A stretch of DNA of 64,000 nucleotides from Pseudomonadota bacterium (lineage in GTDB: Bacteria; Myxococcota_A; UBA796; SXON01), in contig JAUXQH010000059.1 in NCBI GenBank assembly GCA_030685065.1, positions 62,001-126,000 on the forward strand, given 5' to 3'. The position numbers and the translations under genes are program-made. Of this stretch, positions 47,152 through 56,341 are shown piece by piece. Numbering within the stretch: position 1 is the stretch's first letter; the number at the start of each line of letters is the position of its first letter. The notes beneath the pieces are model-generated. The model did no database searches and was not told the origin of the DNA. It worked only from the letters and a program-made list of their open reading frames with translations.

Positions 47152-48243
47152 GTGCCTTTCGAAGGAATCGGTTTGGCCCTGTTTGCCCGCCCCCGAAGTG
47201 CCGTCGCGCTGGACATCGGTTCCAGTCACGTAAAGATGCTGGAGCTCGAACTTGATCGTTCGGGACGCCGGCGTCTGAAACATTTTGGCGTCGCGCCGGT
47301 GCCTCCCGAGGCAATCGTCGACGGCGCCTTCATGAACACCAGCGCGGTCGTAGCGACCATCCGAGAGCTGCTCGCGCGGCATCGTGTGAAGTCGCGGGAC
47401 GCCATCGTCGGCGTCGCCGGCAACTCCGTCATCATCAAGCGGATCTCGCTCCCGGTGATGACTCAGGAGGAGCTGGAGGAGTCCATCACGTGGGAGGCGG
47501 AACAGTACATTCCGTTCGACGTGAACGACGTGAACATCGATGCCCACATCCTCAAGGGCCAGGCGGACGAGGCCGGCCAGATGGAAGTGCTGCTCGTTGC
47601 CGCGCGCAAGGAGCTCATCAACGAGTACCAGAGCCTGGTGCTCGAAGCGGGACTCCGGCCCGCCGTGATCGACGTGGCCGCCTTCGCGCTCGAGAATCAG
47701 TACGCGCTCAACTATGACGTGCCGCGCGAACCGACCGCGCTGGTGAACGTGGGGGCTTCCACGGTGAACCTCAACGTGCTCCGGAACGGGGTCAGCGCGT
47801 TCACGCGCGACATCGCGATGGGGGGCCGCGCGTACACCGAGGAGATTCAACGCGCCATGAACGTCTCCTACGAGGAGGCCGAGGCCTTCAAGGTGGGCGG
47901 TGGCGAGAAGGACCGCACGGCGGTCGTGCCTGAGGAGGTCGAGCGCGTGCTCTCGACTGTGTCGGACACCATCGCGAGCGAGATCCACCGTTCGCTCGAC
48001 TTCTTCCTGTCCACGTCGGGCGGCGCGCCGCTCGCGCGGATTGCGCTGTCCGGTGGAGCGGCCCCGACGCCCGGCCTGCGCACTGCCCTGCAGCGCCTGT
48101 GCGGCTGCGCGGTGGACATCATCGACCCCTTCCGCAAGATCCAGGTGGATGAGCGGGCGTTCAACCCCCGCTTCCTCCAGGATGTGGCGCCCCAGGCAGC
48201 CGTGGTCGTGGGGCTCGGGCTGCGGAGGCCGGACGACAAATGA
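47152..48243 (+). CDS. pilM: type IV pilus assembly ATPase PilM
   Basis: 'VALDIGSSHVKMLELELDRSG', 'AIVGVAGNSVIIKRISLPVMTQEELEESITWEAEQYIPFDVNDVNIDAHIL'. True start may be TTG 47173. Confidence 0.95.
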   Translation: MPFEGIGLALFARPRSAVALDIGSSHVKMLELELDRSGRRRLKHFGVAPVPPEAIVDGAFMNTSAVVATIRELLARHRVKSRDAIVGVAGNSVIIKRISLPVMTQEELEESITWEAEQYIPFDVNDVNIDAHILKGQADEAGQMEVLLVAARKELINEYQSLVLEAGLRPAVIDVAAFALENQYALNYDVPREPTALVNVGASTVNLNVLRNGVSAFTRDIAMGGRAYTEEIQRAMNVSYEEAEAFKVGGGEKDRTAVVPEEVERVLSTVSDTIASEIHRSLDFFLSTSGGAPLARIALSGGAAPTPGLRTALQRLCGCAVDIIDPFRKIQVDERAFNPRFLQDVAPQAAVVVGLGLRRPDDK

Positions 48244-49010
48244 TCCGCATCAACCTCCTCCCCGTCCGGCAGACCCGGAAGCTCGAGGGCGCGCGCATCG
48301 AGCTCTCGCTCGCGATGGTGGGCGGCCTCATGGTGGTGCTGCTCGCCGGCGCGACCTGGGGCTTCTTCACCTACCAGCTTGCCGCCACCCGCGACCAGAA
48401 CAGCGCCCTCCAGGCCGAGATCGACCGCCTCGCCGCCGACGTGGCGAAGGTCGACGAGATGGAGAAGTTCAAGGCCGAGCTCGAGCGGAAGCTGGCCGTC
48501 ATCCAGGACCTTCGTGACAGGAAGGCCGGCCCGGTCCACATGCTGGACGAGCTGACCTCCGCGGCGCCCGAAAAGCTGTACCTCACCCGGGTGCAGGAGC
48601 TGAGCGGCGAGGTGAGTGTCACCGGCGTCTCGGTCAGCAACGACGTGATCAGCCAGTTTCTGCGCTCGCTCGACGACTCGCCCTACTTCGAGCAGGTGTA
48701 CCTCCAGGACATCGAGGCGATGTCCCCCGAGAAGAACCTCTCGATCACGCTCAAGTCCTTCAAGCTCACCGCACGCCTCGTCACCCCCTCGACCGCCGCG
48801 AAGGGCGCGGCCACGCAGGGGGCAGGTGCGGCGGGTGTCCCGGTCCCCGCGGGGACCGTGGTGCCAGCGCCGCCCGCCGCGCCGGAGGCACCCGCGCCGA
48901 GCGTGCCCGCACCGGAGGCACCCGCGCCGAGCGCGCTCCCGCCTGTCGAGCCTGCCGCTTCACCCGCGCCTACAACGGCGCCCGCAACCACACCCGGAGG
49001 GGGCGCGTGA
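48240..49010 (+). CDS. pilN: type IV pilus assembly protein PilN
   Basis: 'MIRINLLPVRQTRKLEGARIEL', TM, coiled coil; ATGA overlap with pilM. Confidence 0.93.
   Translation: MIRINLLPVRQTRKLEGARIELSLAMVGGLMVVLLAGATWGFFTYQLAATRDQNSALQAEIDRLAADVAKVDEMEKFKAELERKLAVIQDLRDRKAGPVHMLDELTSAAPEKLYLTRVQELSGEVSVTGVSVSNDVISQFLRSLDDSPYFEQVYLQDIEAMSPEKNLSITLKSFKLTARLVTPSTAAKGAATQGAGAAGVPVPAGTVVPAPPAAPEAPAPSVPAPEAPAPSALPPVEPAASPAPTTAPATTPGGGA
48882..48933 (+). repeat. 22-bp direct repeat (30-bp period) in the pilN C-terminal tail
   Basis: ccggaggcacccgcgccgagcg at 48882-48903 and 48912-48933, encoding PEAPAPS repeats. Confidence 0.9.
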
Positions 49011-49648
49011 GCCAACTCCTCGATCGTTACACCCGTCTTCCGCGCTCCCAACGCCTGCTTCTGGTCGGCCTCGGGTATCTGCTGATCTGCGTGGTGTTCT
49101 TCTTCTCGCTCATCTCGCCGACGATGGCCGAGATCGACAGCGCGAACGACGCCCAGGCCCAGCTGACTGCCAAGCGGAACCAGGTCCGTACGCGCGCCGA
49201 CAACCGCGCCTCGTTCGAGGCCGAGCTCGAAGGGCTGGCGGCGCAGCTCAAGCAGGCGCTCAAGGAGCTCCCGAACGACCGGGAGATCCCCGTTCTGCTC
49301 TCCGAGATTGACGGACACGCCCGGAAGTCCGGCCTCGACGTGCGCCGGTTTCAGCCGCTTCCCGAGGTGCTCCACGAGTACTTCGCCGACGTGCCGGTTC
49401 AGCTCGTGATGGAAGGCAGCTTCCACGAGATCGGCATCTTCTTCGATCGGGTCCGCAAGATGAGCCGCATCGTCTCCGTTCAGAACATCGAGATGTCGGA
49501 CCCGGTCGAGCTGGGCTCCGAGACCACGTTGAAAGTGAGCGCGCAGGCGGTGACCTATCGCTTTCTCACCGAGAAAGAGATCGAAGACCGCCGCAATACC
49601 GCCCCCAAGAAGGGCAAGAAGCCCGGGGCCGGAGGGGCCGATGAATAG
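49007..49648 (+). CDS. pilO: type IV pilus assembly protein PilO
   Basis: N-terminal TM, 'EIPVLLSEIDGHARKSGLDVRRFQPLPEVLHEYFADVPVQLVMEGSFHEIGIFFDRVRKMSRIVSVQNIEM'. Confidence 0.94.
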   Translation: MSQLLDRYTRLPRSQRLLLVGLGYLLICVVFFFSLISPTMAEIDSANDAQAQLTAKRNQVRTRADNRASFEAELEGLAAQLKQALKELPNDREIPVLLSEIDGHARKSGLDVRRFQPLPEVLHEYFADVPVQLVMEGSFHEIGIFFDRVRKMSRIVSVQNIEMSDPVELGSETTLKVSAQAVTYRFLTEKEIEDRRNTAPKKGKKPGAGGADE

Positions 49649-50123
49649 GCTTCTGGTGCTGGCCATGCTCCTCTCGGCGTGCGGCGAGCCTGTCCCCGCG
49701 GGGCCGGGAACCGGCGCGCCGAAGAAGGCGCCGGTCAAGGTGGAGGGCGCGGATGCGGCCTCGGCCGCGGCCGAAGAGTACTACTACAACCCGGCTGGAA
49801 AGCGCGATCCTTTCCAGAGCTTCATCAAGCGGGGGCGCGCGGAGGAGATCCGCGCGGACGCTCCGCCGCTCCAACGCTGGGACATCGACAAGTACACGCT
49901 CAAGGGCGTGATTTGGAACACGTCGTCGCCTCGCGGCCTCCTCATCGACCCCGAAGCCACGGGGCACTCGATTGTCCTCGGCACCTACGTCGGTCGAAAC
50001 TGGGGCAAGGTGACCTCCATCTCCGAGGGCTGTGTGGTCGTGACCGAGGAGTACCAGACCCTCGACGGCGAGCTCGTCGTCAACCCCGTAACGGTGTGCT
50101 TCCCCACCGAGGCTAGGAAATGA
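49641..50123 (+). CDS. pilP: type IV pilus lipoprotein PilP
   Basis: Lipobox 'LLVLAMLLSACGE', 'YYNPAGKRDPFQSFI', 'YTLKGVIWNTSSPRGLLIDPEATGHSIVLGTYVGRNWGKVTSI'. Confidence 0.94.
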   Translation: MNRLLVLAMLLSACGEPVPAGPGTGAPKKAPVKVEGADAASAAAEEYYYNPAGKRDPFQSFIKRGRAEEIRADAPPLQRWDIDKYTLKGVIWNTSSPRGLLIDPEATGHSIVLGTYVGRNWGKVTSISEGCVVVTEEYQTLDGELVVNPVTVCFPTEARK

Positions 50124-52477
50124 TCAGCTTCTATCTTGGGGACAGGGCTCATTTTGCGGGCCTCGTCCTGGTGGCCGCCCTCGGGGCTTTCGCCGCCGCT
50201 CCCGCCTTCGCCGCGCCCACCCTGGACGCGTCGGCTCCCGCCGAAACGGCCAGCGTAGGTGCCGCCCAGATCGGCACCAGCGCAGACGTGACCGTCGTCC
50301 GCATCGCGATCGACGGCACCGGCGCGCGTCCCACCGTGAGCCCCTTCCGGCAGACCAACCCCGAGCGCCTCGTCCTCGACATCGCGGGCGCGCGGCTCTC
50401 TCCGGGCGCCGCGCCGACCATCGGGGGCCTGGTTTCGCGGGCCGAGTACGGCACCTTCAACGACGGAACCGACAACGTCCGGCTCACGTTGTGGCTGTCC
50501 GGGCCGGCCCGCTGGGACATCAAGAGCGAACAGGGCGCGATCGTCCTCTCGCTCACCCCCGGCGCCGTCGCCGATCCGCTCGCGGATGCGCTCGGCGCAC
50601 CGGCGGACGGCGAGGTGAAGCTCTCCGGGCCCCAGGCGCCCATCAGCGGTGCCGCGCTCACGACGCTCGACTTCCAGCAGAAGGACCGCGTCAGCCGCCT
50701 GCTCATCGGGGCCAAGGACGTCGAGCCGGCGGTCTCCCAACCGTCGCGCAACACGATCGCCATCGACCTGCCCGGCGCACGGATCGCCGAGAGCCTCGGT
50801 CGTGAGCTCGACACCCGCTTCTTCTACAGCGCGGTCGACTCCGTGAAGGCCACCCCCACCGCCGCCGGCGCTCGGATCACCGTGGTGCTGCGCGAGGGCG
50901 CCGAATACGAGGTGGCCCGCGAGGGTGGGCTGACCGTCCTCTCCATCCAGATTCCTGCCGACATCCTCGCGAAGCGGGAGGCCGCGCTCAAGGGCGCCGC
51001 CGTCAGCCGCGCGGTGCCGGCGGCGCCCTCCACGCCCGAGACCAACGGGGGCCAGGGGCTCTCGAACTCGAAGGGGTCCGAGGTCCTCATCACCGGTTCG
51101 GGCCGCTCGGTCGATCCGCAGGCCGTGTTCGGGAGCGGCGGCGGCTCGTCGTCGCCCGGCTCGTTGAGCTTCGCCACCGACGTGAAGAGCACCAGCTCGA
51201 CGCGGTCGAGCGGCAAGCGCATGAGCATCGACCTCCAGGAGGCGGACATCCACGTGGTGTTCCGCTTCATCGCGGAGTTCGCCGACATCAACATCGTGAC
51301 CTCCGACGACGTCGACGGCAAGGTGACCGTACGGTTGAAGGACGTGCCGTGGGACGAGGCGCTCGGCGCCGTGCTCCAGGCGAAGGGCCTCGGCGCGCAG
51401 CGCCTCGGGAACATCGTCCGCGTCGCCCCGCTCGAGACGATCAAGGCCGAGCAGCAGGCCACCCTCGAGTCCGCGAAGGCCTCGGCCGATCTCGCGGAGC
51501 TCCAGCTCTACGTCGCGCCGCTCAACTACGCCCAGGCGGACGAGCTCACGGCGCAGGTCACCGCGGTGCTCTCGCCGCGCGGCAGTGTGCAGGTCGACTC
51601 GCGCGGCAACCAGCTCATCGTCCGGGACCGCGAGGAGAACGTGGCCCAGATCCGCGAGCTCCTTCGCACGCTCGACAAGCCCAACCGGCAGGTCAGCATC
51701 GAGGCCCGCTTCGTCGAGGCGACGAGCAGCTTCACCCGGAGCCTCGGCATCGAGTGGGGCGGCGCGGTCGATGCCTCCGCGGCCACCGGCTACCCGACGG
51801 GCGCATTCTTTCCGAACAACATCGGCGTGAGCGGCGGTACCCTGGCCGACGGCGGGGAGTCGACCTTCTTCACCACCGGCGCCGACAGCCTCCTGGTCGA
51901 CCTCGCCGCGGCCGGCACCCCCGCGGGCGCGCTCGCGCTCTCGCTCGGCAGCATCCCCGGCCTCATCGATCTCGATGCGCGTCTGAGCGCGGTCGAGGCC
52001 GAGGGCTGGGGCAAGATCATCTCGAGCCCGCGGGTGACCGCGCTGGACAACGAGGAGGCCGTCGTCATCCAGGGCGCGCGCGTGCCCTTCGTTTCGACCA
52101 GCCAGAACGGCACCCAGGTGCAGTTCGTGTCCGCCAACCTCGAGCTCGCAGTCACGCCGCACATTACCTCGGACGGGACCATCTTCCTCGACATTTCCGT
52201 GTCGAACGATCGTCCCGACTTCTCCAACCAGGTGAACGGCAACCCCTCGATCACGACCAAGTCGATCAAGACTCGCGTGCTCGTGCCCGACGGCGACACG
52301 ACGGTCCTCGGCGGCGTGTACGCCACCTCCGAGGCCTGGTCGCAGACCCGGGTGCCCGGCCTCGGCAGCATCCCGATCATCGGGCTCCTGTTCAAGAACT
52401 CGACGAAGAGCCGCAACCAGAACGAGATGCTGGTGTTCATCACGCCGCGCATCGTGCCGCTGGAATCGGACGGGTAG
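50120..52477 (+). CDS. pilQ: type IV pilus secretin PilQ
   Basis: AMIN-like domain, 'MSIDLQEADIHVVFRFIAEFADINIVTSDDVDGKVTVRLKDVPWDEALGAVLQAKGLG', secretin 'VPGLGSIPIIGLLFKNSTKSRNQNEMLVFITPRIV'. Confidence 0.96.
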   Translation: MISFYLGDRAHFAGLVLVAALGAFAAAPAFAAPTLDASAPAETASVGAAQIGTSADVTVVRIAIDGTGARPTVSPFRQTNPERLVLDIAGARLSPGAAPTIGGLVSRAEYGTFNDGTDNVRLTLWLSGPARWDIKSEQGAIVLSLTPGAVADPLADALGAPADGEVKLSGPQAPISGAALTTLDFQQKDRVSRLLIGAKDVEPAVSQPSRNTIAIDLPGARIAESLGRELDTRFFYSAVDSVKATPTAAGARITVVLREGAEYEVAREGGLTVLSIQIPADILAKREAALKGAAVSRAVPAAPSTPETNGGQGLSNSKGSEVLITGSGRSVDPQAVFGSGGGSSSPGSLSFATDVKSTSSTRSSGKRMSIDLQEADIHVVFRFIAEFADINIVTSDDVDGKVTVRLKDVPWDEALGAVLQAKGLGAQRLGNIVRVAPLETIKAEQQATLESAKASADLAELQLYVAPLNYAQADELTAQVTAVLSPRGSVQVDSRGNQLIVRDREENVAQIRELLRTLDKPNRQVSIEARFVEATSSFTRSLGIEWGGAVDASAATGYPTGAFFPNNIGVSGGTLADGGESTFFTTGADSLLVDLAAAGTPAGALALSLGSIPGLIDLDARLSAVEAEGWGKIISSPRVTALDNEEAVVIQGARVPFVSTSQNGTQVQFVSANLELAVTPHITSDGTIFLDISVSNDRPDFSNQVNGNPSITTKSIKTRVLVPDGDTTVLGGVYATSEAWSQTRVPGLGSIPIIGLLFKNSTKSRNQNEMLVFITPRIVPLESDG

Positions 52478-52978
52478 ATGCCCTCGGGTGCCCGGCCGGT
52501 GCGCGTGGCGCTCGCCGGCCCCATGGGCGCGGGCAAGTCGACCGTCGGCCGCCTCCTCGCCTCGCGGTGGGGCGTGCCCTTCGTCGACCTCGACGCCGAG
52601 ATCGGAGACATCCCGGCCGTCTTCGCGAGCGTGGGAGAATCGGGCTTCCGACTGCGAGAGCGCGCGGCGCTCGAGCGGGTGGTGCTCGGGCCGGACCCGC
52701 TCGCGGAGGGCGTGATCGCGCTCGGCGGGGGCACCATCGTGGACCCCTCGAACCGCCTCCTCCTCGCGGGCTGGCGCGTCGTCGTGCTGATGGGCGCGGT
52801 CGGAACGCTTCGGGCCCGGATCGGGGATGCGGCAGGCCGCCCCCTGGCCGGAGATCTCGAGGCGCTGCTCGTGGCGCGGGCTGAGGCCTGGCGAGCCGCC
52901 GGCCCCCAGGTGTGTACCGATGGGTTGGAGCCGTCGGCGGTGGCCGATCGGGTGGAGGAGCTGTGCGCATTCCGGTAG
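52478..52978 (+). CDS. aroK: shikimate kinase
   Basis: 'VALAGPMGAGKSTVGRLLASRWGVPFVDLDAEIGDIPAVFASVGESGFRLRERAALERV', 'VIALGGGTIVDPSNRLLL'; pilQ-aroK-aroB order. Confidence 0.92.
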   Translation: MPSGARPVRVALAGPMGAGKSTVGRLLASRWGVPFVDLDAEIGDIPAVFASVGESGFRLRERAALERVVLGPDPLAEGVIALGGGTIVDPSNRLLLAGWRVVVLMGAVGTLRARIGDAAGRPLAGDLEALLVARAEAWRAAGPQVCTDGLEPSAVADRVEELCAFR

Positions 52979-54093
52979 TGGCGGCAGGGGCGGCCTACGA
53001 CGTCGTTGTCGCCGAGGCGTTCGGGGGCCTGGGCGCCACGCTGGCGGAGCGGCGCGAGCCGGGGCGCTGCGTCGTGGTCACGAACCCCGTGGTCGGGCCG
53101 CTGCACGCCGCAGCGCTGCTCGCGGAGCTGCGGGGCGCGCGCTGGCTCCCCGAGGTCTTGGAGGTGCCGGACGGCGAGGCGAACAAGACGCTCGCGAGCT
53201 GGCAGGCCCTGGTCGAGGGGCTCCTGGTCGCCCGCGTGGATCGGCAGACGCCCATCCTCGCGCTGGGCGGGGGGGTGACGGGAGACCTCGTCGGGTTCGC
53301 CGCAGCCTCCGTGCTCCGCGGTGTGCCGCTGGTCCAGGTCCCGACGACCCTGCTCGCGATGGTCGACTCCTCGGTCGGCGGGAAGACCGGCGTGAACACG
53401 CCCCACGGAAAAAACCTCGTCGGCGCGTTCCACCAGCCGGAGCTGGTCTGGGCCGCCCTCGACACCCTTCGCACCCTCCCCGACGCCGAGCTCCGGTGCG
53501 GCTTCGGCGAGGTGGTCAAGCACGTCGTGATCCGCGGGGAACAGGCCCTGGCGGCGTGCGAGGCGCTGGCGCCCGCACTCCTCGCAAGGGACGCCGACGC
53601 GCTTGCGCACGTCGTGGCCGACTCGGTGCGTACGAAGGCCGAGATCGTCGCGGAGGATCCCCTCGAGGCTGGTCGACGTGCCATCCTGAACCTCGGACAC
53701 ACCCTCGGTCACGCCATCGAGGCGGTGTGTGGCTACGGGGTCATCCGGCACGGCGAGGCCGTCGCGCTCGGCCTCCTCGGGGTCACGCGCTACGCGGCCG
53801 GGCGGGGGTGGCTCGTCGAGCCCGGTTTCCCCGCGCGCCTCCAGGCGCTGTGTGGTGCGCTCGGCCTGCCGACCCACGTGCCACCGGGTGTCGACACGGC
53901 GGCGCTCGTGGCCGCCGTGGGCTTCGACAAGAAGCGCACCCGTGGTATGCTGCGGCTCGTAGTTCCTTCTGCGCCGGGCCGGATCGATCTCCGATCGATC
54001 GCCGCGGAGGAGGTTCCCGCCCTCGTCGAAGCCCTGCCCTCCCTCGCCGCTTCAGACCCAGTCGCCCCTCGCGCGTCCTCGTGGAGCCCCTGA
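52963..54093 (+). CDS. aroB: 3-dehydroquinate synthase
   Basis: GTG 52963; 'ALGGGVTGDLVGFAAASVLRGVPLVQVPTTLLAMVDSSVGGKTGVNTPHGKNLVGAFHQP', 'ILNLGHTLGHAIEA', 'HGEAVALGLL'. Confidence 0.95.
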   Translation: MRIPVVAAGAAYDVVVAEAFGGLGATLAERREPGRCVVVTNPVVGPLHAAALLAELRGARWLPEVLEVPDGEANKTLASWQALVEGLLVARVDRQTPILALGGGVTGDLVGFAAASVLRGVPLVQVPTTLLAMVDSSVGGKTGVNTPHGKNLVGAFHQPELVWAALDTLRTLPDAELRCGFGEVVKHVVIRGEQALAACEALAPALLARDADALAHVVADSVRTKAEIVAEDPLEAGRRAILNLGHTLGHAIEAVCGYGVIRHGEAVALGLLGVTRYAAGRGWLVEPGFPARLQALCGALGLPTHVPPGVDTAALVAAVGFDKKRTRGMLRLVVPSAPGRIDLRSIAAEEVPALVEALPSLAASDPVAPRASSWSP

Positions 54094-54662
54094 TGTCCCT
54101 CCTCCTCGCCCTCTTCGTCGGCTGCGCATCGGGCCCCTACGGCGCCCCTGACGGCGCCGAGCTCACCTACATGAACGACTCGGACCTCGGGGCCATCTTC
54201 GACGTGAGCTACAACGACCCGGATGACGGCATCGGGCTCCTCATGCGCGAGCAGCTCATGGTCACGAACGAGGTCCTCGAGGGCGGGGGCTCGCGTACCA
54301 TGCCGCTCAACAACATCCTCGTCGAGGTCACGTCCGGCTGGTCCGCCGCCTACGTGATCCCGTCCTCCGTGGTCGTCACGGTCGACGACTACGAGACCGC
54401 CTGCGACGGCGACGAGTCGGACGAGTGCAACGCCTGGTTCGACATCGGCGAGGAGCGCTACGTCGAATTCGCGGGCGAGTACAACGATCTCGGCGGCCTG
54501 CGCCCGACCTACATGTCGGCCGGCACCGACGGCCGCGGGCTGCTCGACTTCTACGTCTTCATCGACTCGATCCCGCTGGATGACGACGGGGAGGTAATCC
54601 CCATCCCGCTGTTCGCCAGCATCGGCGTCGACACCGCCTCCTGGTCGTACGACTTCCAGTAG
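54093..54662 (+). CDS. lipoprotein of unknown function
   Basis: ATG 54093 overlaps the aroB stop; 'MSLLLALFVGCASGPYG' lipobox then an acidic secreted domain with no family I recognise. Confidence 0.7.
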   Translation: MSLLLALFVGCASGPYGAPDGAELTYMNDSDLGAIFDVSYNDPDDGIGLLMREQLMVTNEVLEGGGSRTMPLNNILVEVTSGWSAAYVIPSSVVVTVDDYETACDGDESDECNAWFDIGEERYVEFAGEYNDLGGLRPTYMSAGTDGRGLLDFYVFIDSIPLDDDGEVIPIPLFASIGVDTASWSYDFQ

Positions 54663-55424
54663 GTGACGCCCGTGGCGGAGGCCGAGATCGCCCGCCTCAC
54701 CCGGCGGTTGAGGGACGATCCGCGGTCGACAGCCTTCGTGGCGCTGGCGGACACGCTCCGACGCGAGGGGCGCTTCGGCGAGGGGCTGCAGGTCCTGCGG
54801 GAGGGGTTTCGCGTCCACGCGGATCACGCGCCCGCCCGGGTCGTGCTCGGGCGGATCCACTTGGAGATGGGGCACCGGGCCCTCGCCTCCGAGGTGCTCT
54901 CCGAGGTCGTCCAGGCTGACCCCGAGAACCTCGCCGCGGCGTCGCTGTTGGCGCGCATCCTCGTCGAGGACGGCCGGATGGGAGAGGCCCGGCCGCTCAT
55001 CGACCGGCTGCGCATGGCGAACCACCCCGACGGTGCGCTTCGCGCGCTCGTTCCCGCCTCGGTGCCCGAGTGGGAGCCGCCACCCCGCGGCGCCGATCCG
55101 TTCGACCACACGACCCTGGCCGCGCGGTTCGCCCGCCTCGGGCACTACCCTCGGGCGCGCGCGATCTGGCGGCGCCTCCTGGCCGAGCATCCCTCGTTCA
55201 CGGCCGCCCACGCGCAGATCGCGCTCCTGGACAAGGCGATCGGTGGCATCGCCGACGCCGAGGGGGAGCCGGCGATGCCGGCCGATCGCGTCCGCCGTCC
55301 GCTCCCGGGGCTCGGGGAGGCGTTCGCCGCGTTCGCCGAGGACTCCGAGCGCCCGCGTGCCGAAGCCCCGCGCGGCCGGCACCGCCTCGCCCGCTACGCG
55401 CGTCCGTTCTGGAGGTTGCCGTGA
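54663..55424 (+). CDS. TPR-repeat protein
   Basis: '[91 protein letters not shown]'. Confidence 0.8.
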   Translation: MTPVAEAEIARLTRRLRDDPRSTAFVALADTLRREGRFGEGLQVLREGFRVHADHAPARVVLGRIHLEMGHRALASEVLSEVVQADPENLAAASLLARILVEDGRMGEARPLIDRLRMANHPDGALRALVPASVPEWEPPPRGADPFDHTTLAARFARLGHYPRARAIWRRLLAEHPSFTAAHAQIALLDKAIGGIADAEGEPAMPADRVRRPLPGLGEAFAAFAEDSERPRAEAPRGRHRLARYARPFWRLP

Positions 55425-55876
55425 AGGTCCTGGTCGTTCACGGCCCCAACCTCGACCGCCTGGGGCGCCGGGAGCCCGAGGTCTACGGGCGGGACACCCT
55501 CGCCGACATCGACGCGCGGCTCGTCGCGCTCGGGGCGGCCCTCGGAGCGGAGGTGATCTCGTTCCAGTCGAACTGGGAGGGCGCCCTCATCGACCGGGTG
55601 CACGCCGCCGCGGACGAGGGAGTGCGAGGCGTCGTGATCAACCCGGGTGGGCTCACCCACACGTCGGTCGCGCTCCGGGACGCGCTCCTCGCCGTCGCGA
55701 TTCCGTTCGTCGAAGTTCATCTCTCCAACGTGCACGCCCGTGAGCCGTTTCGGCGTCACTCCTACTTCAGCGACGTGGCCGTGGGAGTCGTGTGCGGATT
55801 CGGAGCACAGAGCTATGAGCTGGGCCTGCGCGGTCTGTTAGGCTGCGCCGCCCCCCGCGCCCCTGTGGCCGAATGA
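55421..55876 (+). CDS. aroQ: type II 3-dehydroquinate dehydratase
   Basis: GTG 55421; '[29 protein letters not shown]', '[16 protein letters not shown]', '[18 protein letters not shown]', '[21 protein letters not shown]'. Confidence 0.95.
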   Translation: MKVLVVHGPNLDRLGRREPEVYGRDTLADIDARLVALGAALGAEVISFQSNWEGALIDRVHAAADEGVRGVVINPGGLTHTSVALRDALLAVAIPFVEVHLSNVHAREPFRRHSYFSDVAVGVVCGFGAQSYELGLRGLLGCAAPRAPVAE

Positions 55877-55895
55877 CGACGGGGGGGGAGAGCTG

Positions 55896-56339
55896 ATGGA
55901 CCGCAAGGAGATTGCCGACCTCATCCGGATGATGAAGCGGCAGGGTGTCGCCGAGTTCACGTTCGAGACCGGGGCCGAGGGCTCCAAGCTCAAGGTACGG
56001 TTCGACGGCGCGTCGGCGCCGTCGGGGCCCGCGGTGCTGATGCACGCGGCGGCGCCCGCGCCGACCGCGGCCGTCGCGGCCGCAGCTCCCGTGGCTGACG
56101 GGCGCGTGATCAAGGCGCCGATCGTCGGCACCTTCTACCGTTCGTCATCGCCCGATGCGAAGCCCTACGTCGAGGTGGGTGACCAGGTCCGCAAGGGGCA
56201 GGTCGTCTGCATCGTCGAGGCCATGAAGCTGATGAACCAGATCGAGAGCGACGTAGACGGCGTCGTGACCCACATCCTGATCGAGAACGGCCAGCCCGTC
56301 CAGTTCGGGCAGGAACTCTTCCGCCTCGCCCCGAGGTAG
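55896..56339 (+). CDS. accB: acetyl-CoA carboxylase biotin carboxyl carrier protein
   Basis: '[26 protein letters not shown]', biotinyl motif '[15 protein letters not shown]'. Confidence 0.95.
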   Translation: MDRKEIADLIRMMKRQGVAEFTFETGAEGSKLKVRFDGASAPSGPAVLMHAAAPAPTAAVAAAAPVADGRVIKAPIVGTFYRSSSPDAKPYVEVGDQVRKGQVVCIVEAMKLMNQIESDVDGVVTHILIENGQPVQFGQELFRLAPR

Positions 56340-56341
56340 CG

